Positions 1-8,567 of a DNA stretch of 64,000 bases are shown here, one piece after another. Made by a program: the position numbers and the translations under genes. Location: assembly GCA_030431255.1 (NCBI GenBank), contig JAUIJL010000001.1:1156213-1220212 (forward strand). The letters run 5' to 3'. This stretch comes from Thermoanaerobaculia bacterium (GTDB lineage: Bacteria; Acidobacteriota; Thermoanaerobaculia; Multivoradales; J023). Every line of letters starts with the position of its first letter. Within the stretch, counting starts at the first letter, position 1. The notes under the pieces are model-generated. The model saw nothing but the letters and a program-made list of their open reading frames with translations, did no database searches and was not told the DNA's origin.

Positions 1-162
1 GAGAGCCCCAAATTCGGTGGGCGAGGAGATCGCCCCTCCGAGCAAATCCGCAAAGCGGATGTCTCACGCACCCGGAACCTATTGGGCTGGGCGCCGAGCA
101 CTACCCTCGATCGCGGCATCGAGCAGACCGTCGATTGGTTTCGCCGAATCCCCTCAAGCTGA
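1..162 (+). CDS. NAD-dependent epimerase/dehydratase, C-terminal fragment (5' truncated by window edge)
   Basis: An open frame runs from base 1 to a TGA at 160-162 and gives 53 residues with no start codon in the window. The end of the protein reads RKADVSRTRNLLGWAPSTTL followed by a Trp-Phe-Arg tail. This is the typical C-terminal segment of extended short-chain dehydrogenases of the UDP-glucose 4-epimerase/dTDP-glucose dehydratase type, where 'D.S+a+.LLGW.P.t.l..Gi..tv.W' closes the substrate domain. The N-terminal Rossmann fold and the YxxxK catalytic motif lie outside the window, so the substrate cannot be predicted. Confidence 0.65.
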   Translation, partial: ESPKFGGRGDRPSEQIRKADVSRTRNLLGWAPSTTLDRGIEQTVDWFRRIPSS

Positions 163-215
163 ATTCGAACGGCACTGAATAGGGAGATTGCAATTCCGAG
201 ATATTGCGTTTAAGA

Positions 216-231
216 TTTTGATGAGGCAAAA
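216..231. promoter_or_regulatory. Candidate operator TTTTG-N6-CAAAA before the metal transporter operon
   Basis: A 5-bp inverted repeat with a 6-bp spacer (ATGAGG) lies 5 bases before the ATG of the binding-protein gene and overlaps its likely ribosome-binding site (GAGG 223-226). DtxR/MntR-type repressors bind short AT-rich palindromes near the start of such operons, and this operon encodes a DtxR-like domain. Short palindromes of this size also arise by chance. Confidence 0.25.
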
Positions 232-236
232 AACCA

Positions 237-1187
237 ATGAAGAATCAATCAAAAAACATCTCGTCTCGAATTTTTCTTATCCCCGCCCTCCTGTTGCTCG
301 GGGCTTGCGAGCCGAGCCCGGAGGCGCCGAAGAAGACCGGTCCGCTCCAAGTGGTCGCCACCACGGGCATGATTGCCGATATCGCGGCTCGGATCGCGGG
401 CGAATGGGCCGAGGTCGAAGGGTTGATGGGGCCGGGCGTGGACCCGCACCTCTACAAAGCCGGTGAGAGCGACGTCCGCAAGCTCACGGACGCGGATCTC
501 GTGCTCTACAACGGCCTCTACCTGGAAGGAAAGATGGGCGACATCCTGGTGCGAATGGCCAGGCATCGACCGGTCGTCGCCGTGTCGGAGGCCATTCCTC
601 AAGACTTGCTGCGGGAGCCTCCGGAGCTGCAGGGACACTATGATCCGCACATTTGGTTCGACGTCTCCATGTGGATCCGCACCCTCGAGCCGATCACCCA
701 GGCGCTTTCCGAGGTGGCCCCGGAGCACGAGGAGGCCTTTCGAGCCAACGCCGACGTCCTGCGCGGGGAGCTCGAAGCCCTGGATGCCTGGGCCGGCGAC
801 CGAGTCTTGGAGCTGCCGCCGGAACGCCGGGTCTTGATCACCGCCCATGACGCATTCGGCTATTTCGGTGACCGCTACGGCATGGAGGTGATCGGCATTC
901 AGGGAATCAGCACCCTGGCGGAAGCCGGCCTGCAAGATGTCGAGCGCGTGGTCGACTTGGTGGTTGAACGGAACATTCCGGCGCTATTTGTCGAGTCGAG
1001 CGTTCCCCGCCGCACCATCGAGGCGGTGCAAGCGGCCTGCGCTTCCAGGGGCCACGAGGTGACCATCGGCGGCGAGCTGTTCAGCGACGCCATGGGGGCG
1101 GCGGGCACTCCGGAGGGTACCTATCAGGGCATGGTTCGGCACAATGTGAATACCATCGTCGGCTCTTTGGCGGGGGAATCTCGATGA
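237..1187 (+). CDS. Metal ABC transporter substrate-binding lipoprotein (TroA/YtgA/MntC type, cluster A-I)
   Basis: The 316-residue protein starts with a basic n-region, a hydrophobic stretch and a lipobox LLGAC (Cys near residue 24), so it should be a lipid-anchored periplasmic protein. It belongs to the ZnuA/TroA fold. [17 protein letters not shown] opens the mature domain and [14 protein letters not shown] carries the first metal-ligand His. HYDPHIWFD, with a further His, follows, then a central helix, and [10 protein letters not shown] and [11 protein letters not shown] lie in the C-lobe. It lacks the long His-rich loop of zinc-specific ZnuA, which fits a TroA/MntC-type Mn/Fe/Zn binder; the ion cannot be told from sequence alone. 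The stop overlaps the ATPase start as ATGA (1184-1187), so the two are translationally coupled. Confidence 0.9.
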   Translation: MKNQSKNISSRIFLIPALLLLGACEPSPEAPKKTGPLQVVATTGMIADIAARIAGEWAEVEGLMGPGVDPHLYKAGESDVRKLTDADLVLYNGLYLEGKMGDILVRMARHRPVVAVSEAIPQDLLREPPELQGHYDPHIWFDVSMWIRTLEPITQALSEVAPEHEEAFRANADVLRGELEALDAWAGDRVLELPPERRVLITAHDAFGYFGDRYGMEVIGIQGISTLAEAGLQDVERVVDLVVERNIPALFVESSVPRRTIEAVQAACASRGHEVTIGGELFSDAMGAAGTPEGTYQGMVRHNVNTIVGSLAGESR

Positions 1188-2041
1188 ATTCTGAAGTGGC
1201 TGAGGCGGTGTCGACCGGACCTGGCGGGAGAGAGCGGGAGCCGGCCGTGGAAGTCCACGACTTGACGGTCGCCTACCACACCCAACCGGTCTTATGGGAC
1301 GTAGACCTGGTGCTGCCCGAAGGTGAGCTGATCGCTATCGTCGGGCCCAACGGCGCCGGCAAATCCACTTTTCTCAAAACCATTCTCGGCTTGATCGACC
1401 CGATCACCGGCTGGGTCAAGATCTGTGGCGCGGGGTATCGCCGTCGTCGATCTTGGGTCGCCTATGTTCCACAACGGGAAAGCGTCGATTGGGACTTCCC
1501 CACCAGCGCCGTGGACGTGGTCACCATGGGCATTTACGGTCGATTGGGCTGGTTCCGTCGACCTCGTAAACACGATCGTGAGCTGGCCCTCGAATGCCTC
1601 GACAAGGTGGGCATCGCCGATCTCGCCGATCGACAGATCAGCCAATTATCCGGCGGTCAGCAGCAGAGAGTCTTCCTGGCACGGGCCTTGGCCCAACAAG
1701 CCCAGATCTACTTCATGGACGAGCCCTTCGCCGGTGTCGACGCGACCACCGAACGAGCCATCCTGAGCTTGCTGCAGGAGCTTCGTAACCAAGGCAAAAC
1801 GGTCGTCGCCGTGCATCACGATCTGCACACCGTAGCCGAATATTTCGACCATGTGGTGCTGTTGAATATGCGCCTTGTGGCCGCGGGGCCGATCCGCGAA
1901 ACGTTCACCGAAGAGAATTTGCAACGCACCTACGGCGGCAAGCTGACGGTGCTCACCCAGGCGACCGAAGACCTGCTGCGGGCCCGAGCCGGTGACCCGA
2001 GCCTGCAACAGCCCACCGGGCCGCCGCCGGGGCAAAGCTGA
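1184..2041 (+). CDS. Metal ABC transporter ATP-binding protein (TroB/YtgB/MntB type)
   Basis: This 285-residue cytoplasmic ATPase energises the transporter encoded around it. The Walker A motif is GPNGAGKST at about residues 54-62. The Q-loop region is [13 protein letters not shown], a sequence typical of the manganese/zinc/iron cluster A-I ATPases. The ABC signature is LSGGQQQR, Walker B is [12 protein letters not shown] and the switch His lies in VAVHHDL, so all catalytic elements are present. The ATG overlaps the stop of the binding-protein gene, and the next gene starts 3 bases after its stop. The N-terminal ~20 residues before the ABC domain look disordered, and a later start is possible. 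Confidence 0.93.
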   Translation: MNSEVAEAVSTGPGGREREPAVEVHDLTVAYHTQPVLWDVDLVLPEGELIAIVGPNGAGKSTFLKTILGLIDPITGWVKICGAGYRRRRSWVAYVPQRESVDWDFPTSAVDVVTMGIYGRLGWFRRPRKHDRELALECLDKVGIADLADRQISQLSGGQQQRVFLARALAQQAQIYFMDEPFAGVDATTERAILSLLQELRNQGKTVVAVHHDLHTVAEYFDHVVLLNMRLVAAGPIRETFTEENLQRTYGGKLTVLTQATEDLLRARAGDPSLQQPTGPPPGQS

Positions 2042-2044
2042 GCC

Positions 2045-3349
2045 ATGCTCGGGTTGGAGCTTTCGTTCACCGCCCGCAATGTCCTTTTGGGCGCCACCCT
2101 TCTTGGTGTGGTCGGCGGGGTCATGGGCTGTTTCGCCTTCCTGCGGCGTCAATCCCTGCTCGGCGACGCCTTGGCGCACGCTGCCCTGCCCGGTGTTTGT
2201 GTCGGTTTTCTGCTGACCCAATCGAAAAGCCCTCTTCCCCTCTTCGCCGGGGCCTTGGTCGCCGGCCTGCTGGGCTCGCTGGTGATCCTCTTGGTCGTCC
2301 GTTTCTCCAGGCTGAAAGAAGACACGGCCATCGGCATGGTGCTGAGCGTTTTCTTCGGCATCGGCATTGTCCTGCTGACTTACATTCAGAAATTGCCTTT
2401 GGGCAATCAAAGCGGTCTCGACAAATATCTCTTCGGCCAAGCCGCAACGTTGATGCCCCGCGACTTGGCCGTGATGGCGGTGCTGGGCCTGTTGGTGATT
2501 TCGACCATTGTGCTTTTTTTCAAGGAATTCAAGATTCTGTGCTTCGACCCGGAATTCGGCGCCAGCTTGGGCTTTCCCATGCGCCGCCTCGAGGTCCTGC
2601 TGACCCTGCTGCTGGTGATTGTGGTCGTGGTAGGTCTGCAGACGGTTGGGGTCATCCTGATCGTGGCCGCCCTGGTCATGCCCGCTGCTTCAGCCCGTCA
2701 ATGGACGGAGAGCCTGGCCGTGATGCTTTGGCTCGCGGGGCTGCTCGGTGGTGCCGCCGGTGCTGCAGGAGCGATGATTTCAGCGACCGTGGAGCGACTG
2801 CCCACGGGGCCGGTCATCGTGTTGATCTCGAGCAGCCTCTTGGTGCTCTCCCTGCTCCTGGCACCCGGTCGAGGTCTGCTTTGGTCATTCATCAAAGATC
2901 GACGTCTGGTTCACCGTATTCAGCGCGAAAACCTGCTGAAGGATCTTTACGTCATCGGTGAGCGTGCCGAAGGCGGATCGTGGTCCGGATGGGAGCAGCC
3001 CGTTCCCTGGCCGATGTTGATGGGAGTTCGCGGGCAATCCAGCCCGCAGCTCTCCCGGGTCGCTCGACGATGTCGTCGTCGGAACCTTTTGTCGAGGGAG
3101 AAGGACGGAGTCCGCTTGACCGAAGACGGCCTGCGGGCCGCCCGTGGCATCGTGCGGAAACACCGTCTCTGGGAGCTTTACCTGACCCGGAGACTGGAGC
3201 TGGCCGCCGACCACGTGCACCGCGACGCCGACGCCATGGAGCACACCCTCACGGACGACGCGGTGGCTTTTCTGGAAGAGAAGCTCGGATTTCCGACCCT
3301 CGACCCCCATGGTCAGCCGATTCCGGCTCTGGAGGAGGCAAGTCGATGA
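2045..3349 (+). CDS. Metal ABC transporter permease fused to a C-terminal DtxR-like metal-dependent repressor (YtgCR-like)
   Basis: Residues ~1-285 form a TroC/ZnuB-type permease with about eight or nine hydrophobic segments, including LGDALAHAALPGVCVGF and VGVILIVAALVMPAASA, both typical of the family. Residues ~290-434 are soluble. They hold a winged helix (RCRRRNLLSREKDGVRLTEDG) followed by a DtxR dimerisation/metal domain ending in FPTLDPHGQPIP. By alignment to DtxR the metal ligands are H373, E377 and H392 (site 1) and E399 and H400 (site 2). The position of DtxR Cys102/MntR Glu99 is D396. The same fusion is known in Chlamydia, where YtgCR is cleaved to release an iron-dependent repressor. 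Cleavage here is an inference. The stop overlaps the next start (ATGA, 3346-3349). Confidence 0.88.
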   Translation: MLGLELSFTARNVLLGATLLGVVGGVMGCFAFLRRQSLLGDALAHAALPGVCVGFLLTQSKSPLPLFAGALVAGLLGSLVILLVVRFSRLKEDTAIGMVLSVFFGIGIVLLTYIQKLPLGNQSGLDKYLFGQAATLMPRDLAVMAVLGLLVISTIVLFFKEFKILCFDPEFGASLGFPMRRLEVLLTLLLVIVVVVGLQTVGVILIVAALVMPAASARQWTESLAVMLWLAGLLGGAAGAAGAMISATVERLPTGPVIVLISSSLLVLSLLLAPGRGLLWSFIKDRRLVHRIQRENLLKDLYVIGERAEGGSWSGWEQPVPWPMLMGVRGQSSPQLSRVARRCRRRNLLSREKDGVRLTEDGLRAARGIVRKHRLWELYLTRRLELAADHVHRDADAMEHTLTDDAVAFLEEKLGFPTLDPHGQPIPALEEASR

Positions 3350-4491
3350 GCTCCACTTTGGTGATTCTTCTTGTCGGAGGCTGCGTCGCTGCCTCCTGCG
3401 CCTTGCTCGGCTGTTTTCTCGTCTTGCGCAAGATGGCCTTGATGGGCGACGCCATCAGCCACGCGGTCTTGCCCGGCATCGTCATCGCTTTTTTGTTGGC
3501 CGGTGATCGCAGCACCCTGCCGATGGTGCTCGGAGCCTCGGTCTTGGGCGTCATCACCGTCTTCCTGGTGGAAATCGGCACCCGCTCGCGCCGGCTGCAA
3601 GAAGACGCTTCGATCGGGGTGGTCTTTCCGGCCCTCTTCTCCATCGGCGTCATCTTGATCAGCCGTTATGCGGGTCAAGTGGACCTGGACCTCGAATGCG
3701 TGCTTTACGGCGAAATCGCTTACACCCCACTCGACCTTCTGTATTGGGGCGATCGGGTCCTCGGACCGAGGGCTCTGTGGATCAACGGATCGATTTTGAT
3801 CGCGGTTGCGGCTTTCCTCTTCGCCTTCTACAAAGAGCTCAAGATTTCGACCTTTGATCCCGCCTTGGCCGCGGCCCTCGGTTTTTCTCCCGTGCTTTTG
3901 CACTATCTGTTGATGACCATGCTTTCGATCACCATCGTCGGGGCTTTCGAGTCGGTCGGCGCGATTCTGGTCGTCGCCATGTTGGTGGTGCCTGCTGCCA
4001 CAGCCTATTTGCTCACCGAGCGCTTGGCGACGATGTTGGCCTTGTCGACCGCCTTGGGGGTGGCATCCTCCACGGTGGGATACTTCCTCGCTCGTGTGCT
4101 GGACGCCTCCATCGCCGGCTCGATGGCGGTCGTGGCCGGGATTTTCTTCGCGACCGCGTTCCTCTTCTCCCCGAGCCACGGCCTCGTCGCCAAAGCCGCC
4201 CGGCACCGACGCCTGGGCCTCGGCATGGCGGAGCAGCTCTTGATGCTCCATATCGGCCAAAGCTCCGAGCCGAGATCCGGCCAAGTGAGCAGGGGCTGCG
4301 AGATCGACACCCTGGAAAGGCGCTTCAATTGGCGTCCGAGCAAATTACAGAAAGTGGCGAAGCGGTTAGAGCGTCAGGGCTGGCTCGATCGGGTCCAGGA
4401 GGGTCGGCTCATGCTGACCGCCGCGGGTGCCGAAGCCTTGGAAAGAACCGGCCAGGCTCCGCTCACCCATGCCCTACAGGCCGAAGACTGA
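3346..4491 (+). CDS. Metal ABC transporter permease with C-terminal winged-helix extension (TroD/YtgD-like)
   Basis: I place the start at the ATG that overlaps the previous stop, giving 381 residues. The longer upstream frame would run antiphase through the previous gene and lacks membrane segments. Residues ~1-285 are a second TroC/TroD-type permease: MALMGDAISHAVLPGIVIAF near the N-terminus and SVGAILVVAMLVVPAATAYL in the sixth/seventh span. The last ~95 residues are soluble and look like a winged helix (LERRFNWRPSKLQKVAKRLE, then GWLDRVQEGRLMLTAAGAEA). They lack the His/Glu metal-binding and dimer domain seen in the preceding gene. It presumably pairs with the other permease as a heterodimer; the role of the extra domain is unknown. 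Confidence 0.87.
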   Translation: MSSTLVILLVGGCVAASCALLGCFLVLRKMALMGDAISHAVLPGIVIAFLLAGDRSTLPMVLGASVLGVITVFLVEIGTRSRRLQEDASIGVVFPALFSIGVILISRYAGQVDLDLECVLYGEIAYTPLDLLYWGDRVLGPRALWINGSILIAVAAFLFAFYKELKISTFDPALAAALGFSPVLLHYLLMTMLSITIVGAFESVGAILVVAMLVVPAATAYLLTERLATMLALSTALGVASSTVGYFLARVLDASIAGSMAVVAGIFFATAFLFSPSHGLVAKAARHRRLGLGMAEQLLMLHIGQSSEPRSGQVSRGCEIDTLERRFNWRPSKLQKVAKRLERQGWLDRVQEGRLMLTAAGAEALERTGQAPLTHALQAED

Positions 4492-4530
4492 ATATCGCCG
4501 AAGGCTGAGATATCGCCGAAGACCAGTGAC

Positions 4531-5889
4531 TCAGTCCAAATCCGATAACCAATCTTCGGTCAGCACTTTGGGATTGACCGCCGAGATCTTCTGGCGGGTC
4601 GCGGTCACCCCGGTGGGGTGCCCGGATCGCTCATAACACCGCTGCAAATGCATCAAATTGAAGAGCTTGAACCTCGAACGCTCCAACCCCCAATAGAGGC
4701 TGAGACCGTCAGCCCGCTTGAAGAGCTCGCAAGCTTCCGGCCACTCTCCCTGGGCGTAAAGACGGACCCCACGAGAATGGAAAAGGAGGGCCTCCAAATA
4801 GGAGCGACGACCCTGAAAGCCGGCGCTCTCCTTGGCCGAGATGAATCCCTCGATCGCCGCTTCCATGGCGTCGGCCGCTTGAAAGTCGTCGCCGAGCACC
4901 GCCAGCCGATAGGCCAGGAGGTCGAAGCCACCTCGTTTCTCGAGACAACCCCCTTGGAAAAGCTCCTGGGAGGCCCCTTCCACATCACCACCGACATAGG
5001 CACTCCAGGCCCGGGTGGCGCAAAACACCCCCCACTCGTCGAGATAGCTACAAGTATCGAGGGATTCCATCCGCCGAAGGGTTGCGTCCGCTTGCTGCCA
5101 CTTGCCCCACATGAAGTACAGCCGTTGGAGATGGTGCACCGCCATGCAGTAGTCGGCTTTCACCTCAAGGGCATGTTGAAAGCTACGCTCGGCATCTTCG
5201 TATTGGCCCAACACAGCCTGTAGCTGACCGATGGAATCATGGGGCGCCGCTTGGTCCGGGGCGATGTATCGGAAGGTTTGAAAGCTCTCGTCCGCGAGCT
5301 CGAATTGACCTTGGGCCATGGCGATCAAACCCAACCGGCTCTGGGCTTGAACCCAATTGGGATGTCGAGAGATTAATCGTCGATAGCAGACCTCGGCCTC
5401 GTCCCACTGCTGGCGCTCCCATCGGTCGTTGCACAGCACTGAAAGGGCGTGGGGATCGCTGTTTTCTTCTCCCAGCTGGGCCAGATATCTTTCGAGCACC
5501 GCCTCCGCTTCCGCGGGCCGTCCCCCGTGGCGATGGGTCCAATATTCGATCAGGAATTGCTCCCGAGGATTCAGCTGATCTTTGGGGAATTCCTCCAGCT
5601 CTCGCCAGAACCGCTCCCGCTCACTATCGTCACCGGCGTAGAGCTGAGCCAGCTGAAGCTTGGCGATCGGCATGTCCGGATCCAGCTCCAAAGCCCGCTC
5701 AAAGTGGACCACGGCATCGTTCCAATATTGCCGGGCCAAATCGTCGAGACCGGCCTCCAGCTCCTCCAAAGCCTCCGGGGACCTGCCGGTCCACTCCGGC
5801 TCTCCATGTCGGCTCTGCACCAGCCACAAGAAAACCGGCAGCAGCAAAGCCGCCAAGCCGAGCGCGAACCACATCCACTGACGGGTCAT
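4531..5889 (-). CDS. Membrane-anchored tetratricopeptide repeat protein
   Basis: The 452-residue protein has one N-terminal membrane segment (MWFALGLAALLLPVFLWLV, residues ~6-24) and then a TPR array. Clear repeat units include the helix pair around WNDAVVHFERALELDPDMP, followed by units near YEDAERSFQHALEVKADYC and WQQADATLRRMESLD. TPR arrays are protein-interaction scaffolds, and no catalytic domain is visible. It sits 38 bases downstream of the SpoIIE-type phosphatase on the same strand and may be co-transcribed with it. A function in signalling is only suggested by that neighbour. It converges on the metal transporter operon, with 39 bases between the two stops. Confidence 0.75.
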   Translation of the reverse strand: MTRQWMWFALGLAALLLPVFLWLVQSRHGEPEWTGRSPEALEELEAGLDDLARQYWNDAVVHFERALELDPDMPIAKLQLAQLYAGDDSERERFWRELEEFPKDQLNPREQFLIEYWTHRHGGRPAEAEAVLERYLAQLGEENSDPHALSVLCNDRWERQQWDEAEVCYRRLISRHPNWVQAQSRLGLIAMAQGQFELADESFQTFRYIAPDQAAPHDSIGQLQAVLGQYEDAERSFQHALEVKADYCMAVHHLQRLYFMWGKWQQADATLRRMESLDTCSYLDEWGVFCATRAWSAYVGGDVEGASQELFQGGCLEKRGGFDLLAYRLAVLGDDFQAADAMEAAIEGFISAKESAGFQGRRSYLEALLFHSRGVRLYAQGEWPEACELFKRADGLSLYWGLERSRFKLFNLMHLQRCYERSGHPTGVTATRQKISAVNPKVLTEDWLSDLD

Positions 5890-5927
5890 CGAATCAAATT
5901 CCTAAACCGAGTCATCCACACCTCCGG

Positions 5928-8534
5928 TTACTCTTCTCGCTTTACGTCGACGGGCTCCGATGGTTCCGGGTCTGGGGCGGCTTGCCCACTTTCCGAGCTT
6001 CGGCCGATAGCCAGAAGGGTCACGTCGTCATAGAGCAGACCGCCCCTGGTGAAGGCCTTGACCGCCGCCAGCACCTGGCTGACCAGATCGTCGGGGTCCA
6101 AAGTAACGGTAGACGCCACCACGTCCTCGAGCCGCTCCTCGCCGAAAAACTCGCCTTCGGGTGAACGGGCATCGGTCACGCCATCGGAATAGGCCAACAG
6201 CAGCTCTCCCGGCTTCAGCCCGATGCTGAGCGGGGCGTACTCCCCTTTGGGCAGGGCGCCGAGCGGCACTCGATGCTCGGGCAACGGCAGCTCTTCCACG
6301 GTTCCGTCGAGGCGACGCAGCAGTGGTGGCGGTTGTCCGGCCACCAAGTAATCCAGACTGTCTCCATTGCCGGCGAAGTATCCGAGGGCCACGAAGCTGC
6401 GTTTTCCCAATCCGTAAAGGCGTTTGTTGGCCAAGGCGAAGAGACGTTCCGGCGGCAATTCCTCCATGGCCATGGCCAAGGTGTAGAGGGCCTCGTGGGC
6501 CGCCATCATCATCATCGCTCCGGACACGGATTTGCCGGACACATCGCCGTAGATGACGGCATCGCCGCCGGCGCCCACCGGCAGCTGAGCGAAGAAGTCG
6601 CCACCCACCAACCGCGCGGGCAAGCAGCGGGCCGACACCGTCCATTGATCCCCGATCCGAACCGCTTGGGGAAGCAGCTGGGCCTGGATGGTGGCCGCAA
6701 TTTCCATTTCTCGCTCGAGCTCGGCTTTTTGAGTCCGTTCCTCCAGCAGGAGACCGGTTTCCAACGCCATAGCCGCCTGGGAAAGCAGCCGCTCGAGCAG
6801 CACCAGCTCTTCGTCTTCCAAGGGCGCACGCCCCGGGCGGTCCGACAATAGGACCAATCCGATGTGGCGACGACGTGATGCGAGATCCGCCACCGCCTCT
6901 ACCCCTTCGCGGGCGAGATCCTCCACCAATTGAGCGACCTCTGGCGATCTCAGGGGCAATGAGCCCATTTGGTCGAGACGGCGGACGCCACGGCGTTTGG
7001 CTAGATACCGTTGCAGCTCGGGCAGCACCGGGAGGCGGATCGGTAGCTCCTCGGGCCCCGCAATGCGCTCCAATCTGGCTCGCCGGAGCATGTAGAGCCC
7101 GGCAAAACGAAATCCCAAAATTCGCGGCAACCGGTCCACCAGCTCCCCAACCGCCCCTTGAAGATCCGACCGGCCCATCATCGCCTCGCCCAAATCCTCC
7201 ATGGCCTGCTCGAGGTGGGAGCGGCCGGCGAAAAAGGAGCGGTCGATCAGCTGCTGAACCCGTTTGCGGACCGGGTCGAAAAGCAGCACGATGGCGAGCG
7301 CCAAGATGATCGGAAAATATCCGGAGGACACCAGCTTGCTGCTGCTGAACATCGAGTTGAACGCGGCGATAGTGCCCGCGTAGAGACCCGTCAAAAGGGC
7401 GGTGGACACCGTGTAGAGCAAGCTCCTGCGCAGAATGATCCGGATATCCAGCAGTTGGAAGCGAACGATGGCGTAAGTAAACGTAATGGGCACCAACGCC
7501 AAGGGAATGAGGCCGAACATCAAGAAAGCCCGGCTGTTGGGCTGACCGCCGACGAAAAGGCTCGAAACGGCAAACGGCAGCAGACCGAAAACCGAGCCCG
7601 CCAACACCAACGCCACCCCACGGCGCTCGCGGGCACCCAACAACCGTCGGCCATTGGCTCCCAACGCCATTAATCCCAAGAAAAGTGAGATCCCCAACAA
7701 CCACCAGCTGAGCTGAGGCGCGTCACTGAACCAGCGTTCTCCGCGCTTGGCGCCGGAAAACCACCAACCCAAGGCAAAGAGGACCGGGGTGGTGAAATAG
7801 AGCAATGGCCACCCTTTGCGGAAGAGCCAGACCAGAGGCCTTCCACGGCCTTCCTCGCTCAAGCTCTCGATCCAAGCCGGCCGAGGGAAGAGGACATAGA
7901 AGTGCAAAAAGGCCGGGGGCAACAACACCAGGGCTAAGGTGCCTAGACCGAGGATCCAAGAGTCCACCCCGGAATAGGACGCCGGCCGTAGCCGGCAGAC
8001 CAAAAAGACCTGAAAAAGGCAGCTCAGCAGGAAAAAGACCTGACTGGCGAGAAGACCCGGCTGTCGCACCAGCACAAAGAGCCCGACGAAGAAGAAAGCG
8101 AAACCAAGGGCGCAAATGTAGAAGTAGATGCCGTCCCCGATTTGCCGCCGACCGAGCTTGACGTCGACTTCCAGCGCTCGACCGTCGGCTTTGATCAGGT
8201 AGGGCACGTGGTCCCCGATGCGGTAGCGGGACAGCAGCTTGGCGGCGTGGGCCTCGTCTCTCAACGCCGTCCGGCCGATGCCCATGATGCGGTTGCCCGC
8301 CTCGATTCCCGCTAAATCGGCACCGGAGCCCGGCACCACCTCTCGGACCCGGAGGTCGTCGGAGGCAATTTTGTAGAGCACCACTCCGTCGTACGGCCGG
8401 GGCACGAACATGTCCGCGATCGAGAGCCCCGCTACGCCAAAGCACAGCAGCCCGAAGATCAGCAGCAAAGGCAGCAGATTGGCCCTGCGCTTCGAAGCAG
8501 GGTTTGTCGCTGATGCTCGGGTTCGGGGCGGCAA
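5928..8534 (-). CDS. PDZ-7TM-SpoIIE/RsbU-type protein serine phosphatase
   Basis: The 868-residue protein starts with a membrane segment (LLPLLLIFGLLCFGVAGL, ~20-38). A periplasmic PDZ-like domain follows (~55-125; VREVVPGSGADLAGIEAGNR). A block of about seven or eight hydrophobic segments covers ~135-420. A GAF-like cytosolic region is followed by a PP2C/SpoIIE domain (~625-850). The metal-binding motifs are intact: LVGGDFFAQL, YGDVSGKSVSGAM and LLAYSDGVTDA. Such proteins dephosphorylate anti-sigma-factor antagonists, but no partner anti-sigma gene is present here. The start is TTG, with an AGAGAGG Shine-Dalgarno about 9 bases upstream; no ATG occurs before the PDZ domain. PDZ plus multi-span input suggests sensing of an envelope ligand, which is inference. 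Confidence 0.88.
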   Translation of the reverse strand: MPPRTRASATNPASKRRANLLPLLLIFGLLCFGVAGLSIADMFVPRPYDGVVLYKIASDDLRVREVVPGSGADLAGIEAGNRIMGIGRTALRDEAHAAKLLSRYRIGDHVPYLIKADGRALEVDVKLGRRQIGDGIYFYICALGFAFFFVGLFVLVRQPGLLASQVFFLLSCLFQVFLVCRLRPASYSGVDSWILGLGTLALVLLPPAFLHFYVLFPRPAWIESLSEEGRGRPLVWLFRKGWPLLYFTTPVLFALGWWFSGAKRGERWFSDAPQLSWWLLGISLFLGLMALGANGRRLLGARERRGVALVLAGSVFGLLPFAVSSLFVGGQPNSRAFLMFGLIPLALVPITFTYAIVRFQLLDIRIILRRSLLYTVSTALLTGLYAGTIAAFNSMFSSSKLVSSGYFPIILALAIVLLFDPVRKRVQQLIDRSFFAGRSHLEQAMEDLGEAMMGRSDLQGAVGELVDRLPRILGFRFAGLYMLRRARLERIAGPEELPIRLPVLPELQRYLAKRRGVRRLDQMGSLPLRSPEVAQLVEDLAREGVEAVADLASRRRHIGLVLLSDRPGRAPLEDEELVLLERLLSQAAMALETGLLLEERTQKAELEREMEIAATIQAQLLPQAVRIGDQWTVSARCLPARLVGGDFFAQLPVGAGGDAVIYGDVSGKSVSGAMMMMAAHEALYTLAMAMEELPPERLFALANKRLYGLGKRSFVALGYFAGNGDSLDYLVAGQPPPLLRRLDGTVEELPLPEHRVPLGALPKGEYAPLSIGLKPGELLLAYSDGVTDARSPEGEFFGEERLEDVVASTVTLDPDDLVSQVLAAVKAFTRGGLLYDDVTLLAIGRSSESGQAAPDPEPSEPVDVKREE

Positions 8535-8567
8535 GCTTAGATTCCTCTCTTCTCGGTCCCGGAGGGC

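Noticed and set aside
2980..3345. Long N-terminal extension of the second permease
   Set aside because: It overlaps the DtxR-like domain in another frame and has no membrane segments; the ATG at 3346 forms a normal ATGA overlap.
3313..4284. 323-codon open frame on the minus strand
   Set aside because: It is antisense to the second permease, its translation is low-complexity Gln/Gly/Arg sequence, and it arises from GC-rich codon bias.
6028..7704. 558-codon open frame inside the SpoIIE phosphatase gene
   Set aside because: It is a shifted frame on the same strand as a well-supported enzyme, rich in Gly/Arg and without domains.
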